Assembly: GCA_947453205.1 (NCBI GenBank)
Contig: CANGFT010000007.1
Span: forward strand, 1 to 64,000
Source: Beijerinckiaceae bacterium
Lineage (GTDB): Bacteria; Pseudomonadota; Alphaproteobacteria; Rhizobiales; Beijerinckiaceae
Length of the DNA: 64,000 bases
Reading direction: 5' to 3'
Shown piece by piece: positions 7,670 through 15,693 of the stretch (position 1 is the first letter of the stretch; every line of letters starts with the position of its first letter). The position numbers and the translations under genes were made by a program. The notes beneath the pieces are model-generated. The model had not been told where the DNA came from. It made no database searches and saw only the letters and a program-made list of their open reading frames with translations.

Positions 7670-9238
7670 TCAGACCGGCAGGCAGATGACGAATTCGCAG
7701 AATTCGTTTTCACGCGAGTCCACCTCGATCGCGCCGCCGAGACCGTTGACGATAATGTCGTAACTCAGGGAAAGGCCGAGGCCCGTGCCTTCGCCTGTAG
7801 GCTTGGTTGAAAAGAACGGCGTGAAAATATGTTCCTTGATCTGAGCCGACATGCCCACGCCATTGTCGCGCAGACGAACTTCAACCATATGATTTTTCCG
7901 GCGCGTGCTGACGACCATGCTGGGGCTATAGTCGGCGCTGGCCTGCGCACGCCTCTGGCTCAAGGCGTAAAAGCCATTGCTCAGCAGATTGACAAACACA
8001 CGAGAGATTTCCTGTGGCGCCAGCGTCACCATCCCCAGGGCCGGATCGAAGTCTTGGAAGACGGCGACCTCGAACAGGGGATCCTTGGATCGCATCGAGG
8101 CCAAAGCAAAATCAATGGACTCCGTGAGCAGCGCGTTCAGGTCGCAGCCTTCGGCGACATAGCTGTCGCCGCGCGAATGCTGCAGCATCTTGTTGACGAT
8201 ATTGTCGGCCCGTCGGCCATGGGTCGCGATCCTCTCGAGATTGGAGCGCAGCATGGCGAATGTGTCGATGAGCGCATCATGGGCCTCGACGCCGACATGC
8301 CCCAACACAGGCTCCATCATCTCTTCGATCTCGACCGCCAGCTCGGATGAGAGTTCGGAAAAGTTATTAATGAAATTAAGGGGATTTCGGATCTCATGGG
8401 CGACGCCCGCCATAAGCTGGCCAAGCGAAGCGAGCTTCTCGCGCAGGACGAGCTGCTGCTGCGTCTCGCGCAACTGGTGCAGGGAGTCGTCGAGAAGTCC
8501 GCGCTGGCGCTCGATCTCCGCGGTTCGCTCCACCACCAGCCGCTCGACATCGTTGATCCGTTCACGATCACGCAAGATAAGACTGTGGCGGGCGAGATAG
8601 GCGCCGAAAAAGCCGCTGATGGCTGAGACGGTCTCCAGATCGGCGCTGTTGAGCGGCGGCAGGAAAGGCAGCCTCTCGCGCATGCGGCCCGTGACGATGA
8701 CAGCCTTGACCTGACCGTCCGCGATGACCGGCACAGCCATGAAATAGCGGATCGCCAGCCCATCAAACACAGCCCTGTCCATCTGCGTCGATGGCGCGAG
8801 CGTGGAGATCACCCGCCGCTCCCGCGCCACGGCCTTCGGCGGATGGAGCCTCAGGCCTGCGAGGCCTTGCCGCTCCGTCTCGCCATAACCCGCAGCCCCC
8901 AGGACGCCGAACGATCCGTCGCCGTTGCGCAGCAGAACGACCGAGCGGTTCATGTTCAACATGCCATTGAGATGGCCAGTGACGATGCCCGCGACGAAAG
9001 CCGGCTCCTCCGTCGCAGACACTTCGTAGGAGAGCCGCGACAGAAGCGAGAAGCCCCGCGTTTTCTGCTCCAACTCCTGCCGGTTCCTGGAAGCTGAGGC
9101 CTCAGCCTTCAGAAGGCGCGCGCCATTGTCATCGGCGAGGTTGCGAAAATATGCCGCCATGCGACGCAACTCAGCCACATCGTCCACATGGGCGAAGGGA
9201 TCGTCGCCCGCCTCAATATCTCGCCGCCTCATGGTCAT
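7670..9238 (-). CDS. Cytosolic GAF-domain sensor histidine kinase
   Basis: A 522-residue kinase with no signal peptide or membrane segment. A GAF-like domain covers about 60-215, and a coiled coil (about 225-268) leads into the HisKA dimer with H281 in GVAHEIRNPLNFINNF. The HATPase domain shows an N-box (FVNLLSNGFYAL), DNGVGMS and GEGTGLGLSLSYDI. It probably phosphorylates the receiver of the PP2C protein encoded at the head of the operon, because no other receiver is nearby. The signal is likely soluble or passed on by the FIST or OsmC-like protein. It starts 18 bases after the OsmC-like gene stops; ATG codons at 9238 and 9232 are both possible. Confidence 0.88.
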   Translation of the reverse strand: MTMRRRDIEAGDDPFAHVDDVAELRRMAAYFRNLADDNGARLLKAEASASRNRQELEQKTRGFSLLSRLSYEVSATEEPAFVAGIVTGHLNGMLNMNRSVVLLRNGDGSFGVLGAAGYGETERQGLAGLRLHPPKAVARERRVISTLAPSTQMDRAVFDGLAIRYFMAVPVIADGQVKAVIVTGRMRERLPFLPPLNSADLETVSAISGFFGAYLARHSLILRDRERINDVERLVVERTAEIERQRGLLDDSLHQLRETQQQLVLREKLASLGQLMAGVAHEIRNPLNFINNFSELSSELAVEIEEMMEPVLGHVGVEAHDALIDTFAMLRSNLERIATHGRRADNIVNKMLQHSRGDSYVAEGCDLNALLTESIDFALASMRSKDPLFEVAVFQDFDPALGMVTLAPQEISRVFVNLLSNGFYALSQRRAQASADYSPSMVVSTRRKNHMVEVRLRDNGVGMSAQIKEHIFTPFFSTKPTGEGTGLGLSLSYDIIVNGLGGAIEVDSRENEFCEFVICLPV

Positions 9239-9256
9239 GCGATGGCCTTCTTGCGG

Positions 9257-9805
9257 TCAAACCACATGAGTCACGATTTCGATCGCATTGGCGAGCGTAT
9301 TGCGCACGGGCGATTTGCCGTCGATGACCTCTTTGGATTTGCGCAGGGCCGCCTCGTCCCCGCCCCTGAGCTTGACCGTATAGGTGATGCGGCTGCACTG
9401 GGACGGCGCGCTGCGGTCGAGCCCGAAAAGACCGAGCACATTTATGTCGGCGTCGACGGTCACCTCAAGACCCTCCACCTCAGTCCCGAACAATGCGGCG
9501 TTTGTGACGATGCCTGCAGTGATGCAGCCGCACAGACCGGCAGCGAGATATTCCACAGGGTTCGGCGCCAGATCCTGCCCGCCCAGAGCGACGGGTTCAT
9601 CGACCTGCAGTGTGAAGCTGCGCTCTGGGGGCGCTGCATTGACGCCCCCGGCCAAGAAGGAATCGATGGTGACTTCGCTGCGCGTGCCCCCCATCCATTT
9701 AGACCGCGCGCTGAAACGCACATCCGCAGAAACTGCGCCCGTCTTGACTGCATCCACAAAACCACTGAGAGCGGCCAGATTGACGCCGTTCTTCATATCG
9801 GACAT
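9257..9805 (-). CDS. OsmC-family protein with altered cysteine pair
   Basis: A 182-residue OsmC-like protein. The family holds thiol-dependent peroxidases such as Ohr and OsmC, as well as members of unknown role. The helix PNPVEYLAAGLCGCITAG carries C92 and C94. C94 aligns with the reactive cysteine of the family. The second conserved cysteine, usually in a CPV-type motif, is replaced by S165 in GKSPVRNTL. A standard Ohr-type disulfide is therefore not possible, though C92-C94 might form one. It lies between the FIST and kinase genes with gaps of about 20 bases, so it is likely part of the signalling chain or protects it from oxidants. Confidence 0.84.
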   Translation of the reverse strand: MSDMKNGVNLAALSGFVDAVKTGAVSADVRFSARSKWMGGTRSEVTIDSFLAGGVNAAPPERSFTLQVDEPVALGGQDLAPNPVEYLAAGLCGCITAGIVTNAALFGTEVEGLEVTVDADINVLGLFGLDRSAPSQCSRITYTVKLRGGDEAALRKSKEVIDGKSPVRNTLANAIEIVTHVV

Positions 9806-9826
9806 TCACGCCTCCTCAATCACATC

Positions 9827-11041
9827 TCAAACGTCCCTGAGGGTGAACAGGCAAAGCACGCCCGTCCAATCCATGGCTCTCACTTCGCCCCGAACGGGAC
9901 CAATTTCGACGCCGCTATAGAGCCCGAGCAAAGGCGCTCGATCATTGATGGCGCGCTGCACAAAGCGCACGTCCTCATCTTCAATGCCCGCATAGGCGCC
10001 CGCACGTCCCGCACAATTCAGATAGAGCGCGAAAAAAGGGCGCTCGTCGCCGAACCGATCAAAGAGCTCCTCGACCTTGCGCCCGATATAAGCAAAGTCA
10101 TGGCTGCGGCTCATCAACTGGAAGCGTGTGCCGGTCACCATTCCCGGCTCGAACATGACGAGATGGCCACGTTTGACGTCCGCGCGCAGACACAAATAAT
10201 TACTGTAATGGTCTTCCCGGTAGGGCGCCCAGGGGTCGCCCTCATTGACGCCGAGCATGACATAGAAGGCGAATTCGGATGGGTCTTTCGCCCCGCCCAG
10301 AAGCTCGGAAATCACCTCCACCGCAGGCCGTCCGTCGATCTCCTGGACAACCGCGCCCTTGGCCCGCGTCACCACATGATAACCGCCGACCGGCGAGGCG
10401 CCGCGCAGAATGACCGTATGCGCGCCCATGCGCGGCGAAAAGGTGAGCGCCAGCGCCGATTGGCGGCACACGTCGCTATCAAACCATTGAAATGTCGGAT
10501 CGCCCGCCATATCGCCGACAAGACCCGCGCCGATCAGGTTTTGGAGGTGCGGGATCGACTTGCGCATGCCAGCGAGCAAGGGCATGGCCATGTTAAGACG
10601 CGTGCGCCCGGAAAGGCGATTGATGCTGTCGTAAAAAAGCACCTTTGGGAGCTCGGCGGCGTCGGCCCCGGCCGCCGCCAGCATCGCGCCCAGCGTCTCG
10701 CCCACCTCAAACTCGTGGTCAGCCAGCCCGTCGGCCCTGAACAAGTTGAACTGGTCCGCGGATATGGACAGGCAGGCGACGGCCACCTCAAAGCCCCCGT
10801 AGCCCATCTCGTCATTCGTGAAAGCGCCGACCGCCCCGCCGCCGATCAGCCGCGCCTGGGGCCCGACCACCGACCGCACGCCATCAACAAGGGCTTGCGG
10901 CTGGTGCTGGCAGGTTGAGAAGAGGAGCACGAGGTCGCATCGCGACAGGCGCCCCTGCTCCATGGCGGCGCGCGCCGCCTCCTGCCCCGCCGCGAAACTG
11001 TCCTCGATCTGGCGAAAGCCGACGCCGACCCTGGGGTTCAT
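9827..11041 (-). CDS. FIST-domain sensory protein (FIST_N and FIST_C)
   Basis: A 404-residue cytosolic protein with an N-terminal FIST domain (about 30-220, including LVLLFSTCQHQPQALVDGV and LIGGGAVGAFTNDEMGYGG) and a C-terminal FIST_C domain (about 230-390, including YLNCAGRAGAYAG and the closing MDWTGVLCLFTL). FIST proteins are input modules found beside histidine kinases and chemotaxis proteins. One branch, NosP, binds haem and senses nitric oxide. Which ligand this one binds cannot be told from sequence; haem contact residues were not identified. It is second in the operon, 24 bases after the receiver-PP2C gene and 21 before the OsmC-like gene. Confidence 0.87.
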   Translation of the reverse strand: MNPRVGVGFRQIEDSFAAGQEAARAAMEQGRLSRCDLVLLFSTCQHQPQALVDGVRSVVGPQARLIGGGAVGAFTNDEMGYGGFEVAVACLSISADQFNLFRADGLADHEFEVGETLGAMLAAAGADAAELPKVLFYDSINRLSGRTRLNMAMPLLAGMRKSIPHLQNLIGAGLVGDMAGDPTFQWFDSDVCRQSALALTFSPRMGAHTVILRGASPVGGYHVVTRAKGAVVQEIDGRPAVEVISELLGGAKDPSEFAFYVMLGVNEGDPWAPYREDHYSNYLCLRADVKRGHLVMFEPGMVTGTRFQLMSRSHDFAYIGRKVEELFDRFGDERPFFALYLNCAGRAGAYAGIEDEDVRFVQRAINDRAPLLGLYSGVEIGPVRGEVRAMDWTGVLCLFTLRDV

Positions 11042-11065
11042 CTTCCACGCCCTTTCTGAAAGATG

Positions 11066-12253
11066 TCATCCAAGGCCGCCGGAGCGCTTGCCTGCACCCG
11101 AAAAGCCCTGCCAATCCATCATCAAACAGGTCATGTCGTCGAATTGCCGCCCTGCCCCGGCGAAATCGTCGATGTCCGCGACCAAGGCGCGGATCAGATC
11201 GCCGGAGGACTCCTGCGCCAGCCCCGCAAGGCAGGCCTTCAACCGATCCTCGCCAAAAAACTCGTCCGCGCCGTTCACCGCTTCGGTCAGGCCGTCGGTG
11301 TAGAGAAACAGCCGCTCACCCGGCTTCAACCAGACGCTGCCGCTTGACCAACTGGCCTCTTTCTCCACGCCGATCGGCAGTCCGCTGCGGGCGCCGACGG
11401 GGTGAACCGCGCCATCGACATCGAGCCGAAGCGGCGGGGGATGTCCGGCGCTGGCGAAGCGAACGACGCCGGTTCTGCGGTCGAGAACGCAGTAAAGCAA
11501 GGTGACGTAAAGCATTTCAGGATTATGGGCGGCCATGAGCCTGTTGAGCTTCGCCAGGCAGACCGCTGGGTCCAGCAGGTCGCATGCGACAGCTCTCAGC
11601 AGCGCGTGGGTCACGGCCGCCACCATGGCCGCAGCGACCCCCTTGCCGACGACATCGGCCACGGCGAAGCCGACATGGTGTTCATCAATCAGGAGAAAAT
11701 CATAGGCGTCGCCTCCCACCTCGCGGGCGGAGCGCATGAAAGGAGTGAAACGCTCGGGCCTGTCATTTGGCCAGGGCTGGGGAAGAATCCCCAACTGGAC
11801 CCGCCGCGCCCATTCGAATTCCTTTTGCACTTCAAGCACCCGGGCGTGAGCCTCGCGCGCAAGTTGCTCCATGCGGCCCTTGTCGAGCGCACGTTGGATG
11901 GTCCGCTCCAGGTCGTCGAAGGCGATGGGCTTGGTCACGAAGTCGAAGGCGCCTCGGTTCATCCCTGCGCGGATGTTGGCGAGATCCCCATAGGCCGAGA
12001 CGATGATCGCCTTGGCCGTCAGGTCGACGCGGTCAAACAACTGCTCCAGCAGCGTCAACCCGTCCATGCGGGGCATGTTTATGTCGGTGATGACAAGCGA
12101 GATTTCTGGATTTTCATCAATTATTTCAATAGCCTCGACGCCGTCGCGGGCAAATCTGAAGTCCAACTTGCCGGCGCGCACGGCCTGTCGGAACCGCTGA
12201 CGGATCATGGGCTCCATATCAACTTCGTCGTCAACGACCAAAATAAACGCCAT
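11066..12253 (-). CDS. Response regulator fused to SpoIIE/RsbU-type PP2C phosphatase
   Basis: A 395-residue two-domain protein. The receiver (1-120) has acidic D8/D9, phospho-acceptor D57 in ITDINMPRMDG, S86 and K108. A helical linker leads to a PP2C phosphatase of the SpoIIE type (about 150-380) with metal-binding aspartates in GGDAYDF (D182, D185), ADVVGKG (D200), LYTDGLTEA and DDMT. Such proteins dephosphorylate a STAS protein when their receiver is phosphorylated. The circuit here is therefore probably kinase, this protein, STAS protein, then HATPase. It is the first gene of the minus-strand operon and faces the exopolysaccharide operon across a 500-base divergent gap. Confidence 0.9.
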   Translation of the reverse strand: MAFILVVDDEVDMEPMIRQRFRQAVRAGKLDFRFARDGVEAIEIIDENPEISLVITDINMPRMDGLTLLEQLFDRVDLTAKAIIVSAYGDLANIRAGMNRGAFDFVTKPIAFDDLERTIQRALDKGRMEQLAREAHARVLEVQKEFEWARRVQLGILPQPWPNDRPERFTPFMRSAREVGGDAYDFLLIDEHHVGFAVADVVGKGVAAAMVAAVTHALLRAVACDLLDPAVCLAKLNRLMAAHNPEMLYVTLLYCVLDRRTGVVRFASAGHPPPLRLDVDGAVHPVGARSGLPIGVEKEASWSSGSVWLKPGERLFLYTDGLTEAVNGADEFFGEDRLKACLAGLAQESSGDLIRALVADIDDFAGAGRQFDDMTCLMMDWQGFSGAGKRSGGLG

Positions 12254-12753
12254 CGCGAATGACCCGGTTCAGTTCAATACGCCAAGGCTATATCGACACC
12301 GAAAAAATTACAAACGTAAATAAAAATACCAATCTGCGCCGCCCGCCTGCTGAGCGGCGGTCTCGCGACCCGTTCCAACCCCGCCCTCAAGCAGGCGTCT
12401 CGACATGTGCGCCATACATCAAGGCGCAACCATGCAACCCATCGCGGCAGTGATGGCTTAGCCGTCTTTTTCCCCGTGGCGTTTGTCGCGATCACCGAGC
12501 GTGGCCGCATCGGATCGCCAACATTTGTTTCAGCCGTTCCGCGCGCCCTCATCCAAAAAGAAGAACATTCGGCGAAAAAACAATCGCCATCCTACCCCTT
12601 CGCACAGGTGAACCCCAAGACCGGCCAACGCGGGAACATGCGAGCGCCTTTCCGGGTTTGGGCTTTCGACGTCGGGCGTTTCAGGCAGGCGCATGTCGGC
12701 GCGCAGTCCGAAGGCAGCGGACGAAAGCCTCTGAACAAACGGGAGCAATCAGC
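12254..12753. other. Divergent intergenic region between signalling and polysaccharide operons
   Basis: Five hundred bases with no convincing gene. It separates two divergent operons and should carry both promoters. The part nearest the signalling operon (about 12290-12335) is AT-rich and is the likeliest place for that promoter. GGAAC at 12633-12637 followed after 17 bases by GGTT resembles the EcfG general-stress promoter (GGAAC-N16/17-CGTT), but the -10 has one mismatch. No terminator or tRNA was seen. Confidence 0.5.
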
Positions 12754-13422
12754 ATGCAAAGCCAAACGGCGAACTATTGTCCCGCAGATCGGGCGGATGT
12801 TCCGCGCAGACTGCTGGGCTGCATGGTCAAACGGGTCATGGACCTTGTCTTTGCGACGCTCGCCATCATCGTTCTATCGCCCTTGTTCATTCTGATTGCG
12901 GCGCTCGTCTCCACCAGCGGCGGACCAGTCCTGTATCGCCACGCCCGGATCGGCAAAAACGGCAAATCCTTTGATTGCCTGAAATTCAGCACCATGATTC
13001 CAGGCGCGACGGAATGCCTTGAGGAATATCTGTCCTACCATCCACAGGCGCGCGCTGAATGGGAGAGCACACGCAAGCTCACCTTCGACCCGCGCGCCAC
13101 CGCTGTCGGGCGTCTTCTTCGGCGGACCAGCCTTGATGAGCTCCCGCAGCTCTTCAATGTGCTGATGGGCGACATGAGCCTTGTCGGTCCCCGCCCTGTC
13201 ACTGCGCCAGAGCTCCACTATTACGGTGACAAGGCGGAGCTTTACCGCTCGGTGCGTCCGGGCATCACGGGCCTTTGGCAGATCAGCGGGCGCAATGACG
13301 TCTCCTATGAACAGCGCGTCGCATTGGACGCGCGCTATGTCCGGGAGCAGAGCCTCTGGCGCGACATCGCCATCCTGCTGCGCACGCCGCGCGTCGTCCT
13401 TGCGCGCACCGGCGCACGTTAA
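12754..13422 (+). CDS. Exopolysaccharide initiating sugar-1-phosphate transferase (ExoY/WcaJ type)
   Basis: Bacterial sugar transferase of 222 residues. It transfers the first sugar-1-phosphate to undecaprenyl phosphate on the inner membrane and so starts polysaccharide repeat synthesis. One membrane segment (about 27-50, after the basic CMVKRVMDL) precedes the catalytic domain with DELPQLFNVLMGDMSLVGPRP and PGITGLWQISGRN. The protein is short, like ExoY, without the large N-terminal part of WcaJ. I chose ATG 12754 because GGGAG lies eight bases before it and the longer frame from 12658 has no ribosome site. It heads the eight-gene operon. Confidence 0.92.
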   Translation: MQSQTANYCPADRADVPRRLLGCMVKRVMDLVFATLAIIVLSPLFILIAALVSTSGGPVLYRHARIGKNGKSFDCLKFSTMIPGATECLEEYLSYHPQARAEWESTRKLTFDPRATAVGRLLRRTSLDELPQLFNVLMGDMSLVGPRPVTAPELHYYGDKAELYRSVRPGITGLWQISGRNDVSYEQRVALDARYVREQSLWRDIAILLRTPRVVLARTGAR

Positions 13423-13453
13423 ACCCCAAAAACACGGCAAAGCGAGGTCCACA

Positions 13454-14272
13454 TTGGCGACCGTCAGCACGCTCATGTCCACTTACGCCGGAGAAAAGGC
13501 GTCCCATCTCGCGACATCGCTGGAGAGCGTGTTTTCCCAGACGCGCCCGCCCGAGCAGATCGTTCTGGTGGTGGACGGACCGGTCCCTCCTGAGCAGGAG
13601 ACGGTCATCCGCCGCTACGGCGGCGATCTGCGCGTGGGAGAGATGACGGTGCTGCGCCTGCCCGAGCAATCAGGCCTCGCAGAAGCCATGAACGCAGGGC
13701 TCAAGGCCTGCGCAGGCGAATACATCATGCGTATGGACTCAGATGACATATGCGAGCCTGACCGGCTGGAGATCCAGTTCAACCATGCGCGCGCCAACCC
13801 CCAGACCGACGTGATTTCGTCCTGGAGCGAAGAGTTTTTCGAGGATGGCGGGGCGCCGCAGATCAAAGCCTCCCCCGTGGCGCACGAACATGTCACGGCG
13901 GCCCTGCGCTGGCGAAACATTCTCGTGCATCCCACCATTCTGGCGAAAGCCTCGGCGCTGCGGGACGTCGATGGCTACCGCAGCAAATTCGGCCAGCTTG
14001 AGGATTATGACCTTTTCGTGCGGCTCGCGCTTGAAGGCTGCCGCTTTCATGTCATTCCCAAAATCCTCGTGCGCGTGCGCTCCAGCACGGCGCAGAAAGG
14101 TCGACGGGGCGGCTGGCGCTACGGCATGAAGGAAGTCGCCTTCCGCTGGGAGTGCCACAGGCTCGGCTTCCTGCGGCTCCACGAATTCGCCGCCACGACC
14201 AGCCTCTATGTCGTCTTCCGCCTCGCCTCGGGCGCCATGCGCAAGCGGCTCTACGCTCTGGCCAGAGCCTGA
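13454..14272 (+). CDS. Family 2 glycosyltransferase
   Basis: A 272-residue GT-A enzyme that would add a sugar to the lipid-linked repeat unit on the cytoplasmic face. It shows the N-terminal nucleotide-sugar fold (VSTLMSTYAGE, IVLVVDGP), the DxD-type metal motif in MRMDSDDICEP and the acceptor-site EDYDLFVRLALEG. The start is probably TTG at 13454, preceded by GAGG and giving the full first beta strand. An ATG at 13475 would cut into it. It starts 31 bases after the sugar transferase gene. The sugar it transfers cannot be predicted. Confidence 0.85.
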   Translation: MATVSTLMSTYAGEKASHLATSLESVFSQTRPPEQIVLVVDGPVPPEQETVIRRYGGDLRVGEMTVLRLPEQSGLAEAMNAGLKACAGEYIMRMDSDDICEPDRLEIQFNHARANPQTDVISSWSEEFFEDGGAPQIKASPVAHEHVTAALRWRNILVHPTILAKASALRDVDGYRSKFGQLEDYDLFVRLALEGCRFHVIPKILVRVRSSTAQKGRRGGWRYGMKEVAFRWECHRLGFLRLHEFAATTSLYVVFRLASGAMRKRLYALARA

Positions 14273-14295
14273 CCCGCCTCCTGAAAGGACGCATC

Positions 14296-15693
14296 GTGAA
14301 CGATCCTGCGAAACTGTCTGCGCCAAAATCGGCCTCTTGGGCGGCGCAGCGCGAGGGCGTCCGCGACACCCATGTCAGGCCTGCGCGACGTGCCCGCATC
14401 ATCCGGTTCATGGCGGGTTTTGGCGCAGTCCTCGCGTCAGCGCTCATCATTTGGCCTGTGCTGCCGAGGCGCTATGAGGCTTCAGCCTCCGTCATCCTCC
14501 ACGCATCCGAAGAGGATGATGCGCAATCCGGAATCAAGCAGGGCATTCTGGATGACGGCGCCATTCAGTCAGAAATGGACCGCATGTCCTCGCCGCTCAT
14601 CGTCGATCAAGCGATCGCCCGCACCAACCTTTTGCGGGATCCCGCCTTCACCGGCCCAGGGGTGCTGACGCGGATGCGGGCAAGCCTGACAGGGTCGCGT
14701 CCTGAAGAGCCGATTGTCGCGGGGATACGCGCCACCCTGCGCGAGCGCATTTCCGTTGTGCGCGAACGGCGCGCCTACACGTTAAAAGTGTCGATCTGGG
14801 ACCGCGACGCACACCGCGCCGCCGCCATCGCCAACGCGCTGATCGACGCCTATATCGACGACCAGATCAGCCGCAAACAGCAGGCCCTCGACGCCCACAG
14901 GCTCCGGCTCGAACAGAGGGCGGAATTGCTGCGCGCAAGCCATCAGAATGCGCTTGAAGCGGTGCGCGCCTTCATGGCGCAGACGGGCATCAGCGACAAG
15001 GGCGATGGCTCCGAGCTTCTCAATCAGTTGACCACGCTCAGCGCCGAACTCGCCCAATCGCGCGCGCGCGCCATCGAAGCCAAGGCGCGTTTCGAAGGCC
15101 TCGCCCGCATGCAGAAACTGGGTGTCCTGCTCAATGCCCCCGAAGTGCTCTCTGCGCCATCGGTCCAGAAAGCGCGGGAGCTCTATGCCGCAGCGAGAGC
15201 CAAACCGGCCAATCTCGCGGCGGAAACCATGAACCTGCAGTCGCAACTCGATGAAGAAGCCCAACGCATCGTCCATGCGGCGGATCAGGAGGCCGCCACC
15301 TGGCGGGCTCGCGAGGACATGCTCCGCGACGAGGTCTCCAGCACGCGCAGCGAACTGGTGCGCCGACGCCTTGACGAATTGCGCCTCGACGAATTGCGGC
15401 GCGAGGCCCTCTCGGATGAAACAGCGCTTACCGATGCGCTCGCCAAACTCAAGGCGCAGCTTGGCCGCACAAGGGCGATCCAGCCAGACGCCGACGTTGT
15501 GGGCCGCGCAGAAGCGCCCCGCGTCGCCGCCTTCCCCAACCTCACCCTCGCCTCGCTCGGAACCCTGTTGCTCGCGGCCCTGGTCGGCATCTTCGCCGCC
15601 GCGCGTCCCGGTCTCCTGCGACGCTCATTCATCGCGACAAGGCGCCTGTGGGCGGAAATCTGTCGCAGCCTCACGCCAGGAAAGCAGCCATGA
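14296..15693 (+). CDS. Wzz-like polysaccharide chain-length protein (no kinase domain)
   Basis: Inner-membrane polysaccharide co-polymerase of 465 residues that would set polymer length and connect polymerisation to export. It has an N-terminal membrane segment (about 38-57), a long periplasmic region rich in coiled coil (about 200-400) and a second membrane segment near 417-440 (LTLASLGTLLLAALVGIFAAA). The C-terminal tyrosine-kinase domain of Wzc/ExoP is missing and no separate kinase is encoded nearby. The start is GTG at 14296 with GAAAGGA before it. The stop overlaps the next ATG (ATGA). Confidence 0.85.
   Translation: MNDPAKLSAPKSASWAAQREGVRDTHVRPARRARIIRFMAGFGAVLASALIIWPVLPRRYEASASVILHASEEDDAQSGIKQGILDDGAIQSEMDRMSSPLIVDQAIARTNLLRDPAFTGPGVLTRMRASLTGSRPEEPIVAGIRATLRERISVVRERRAYTLKVSIWDRDAHRAAAIANALIDAYIDDQISRKQQALDAHRLRLEQRAELLRASHQNALEAVRAFMAQTGISDKGDGSELLNQLTTLSAELAQSRARAIEAKARFEGLARMQKLGVLLNAPEVLSAPSVQKARELYAAARAKPANLAAETMNLQSQLDEEAQRIVHAADQEAATWRAREDMLRDEVSSTRSELVRRRLDELRLDELRREALSDETALTDALAKLKAQLGRTRAIQPDADVVGRAEAPRVAAFPNLTLASLGTLLLAALVGIFAAARPGLLRRSFIATRRLWAEICRSLTPGKQP

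Noticed and set aside
9188-10918. A 576-codon plus-strand frame opposite the OsmC-like and FIST genes
   Set aside because: Antisense shadow with no recognisable domain; the minus-strand genes have clear motifs, ribosome sites and operon spacing.
12633-12658. EcfG-like general-stress promoter (GGAAC, 17 bases, GGTT) before the polysaccharide operon
   Set aside because: The -10 differs from CGTT and one such match is likely by chance; too weak to call without transcription-start data.
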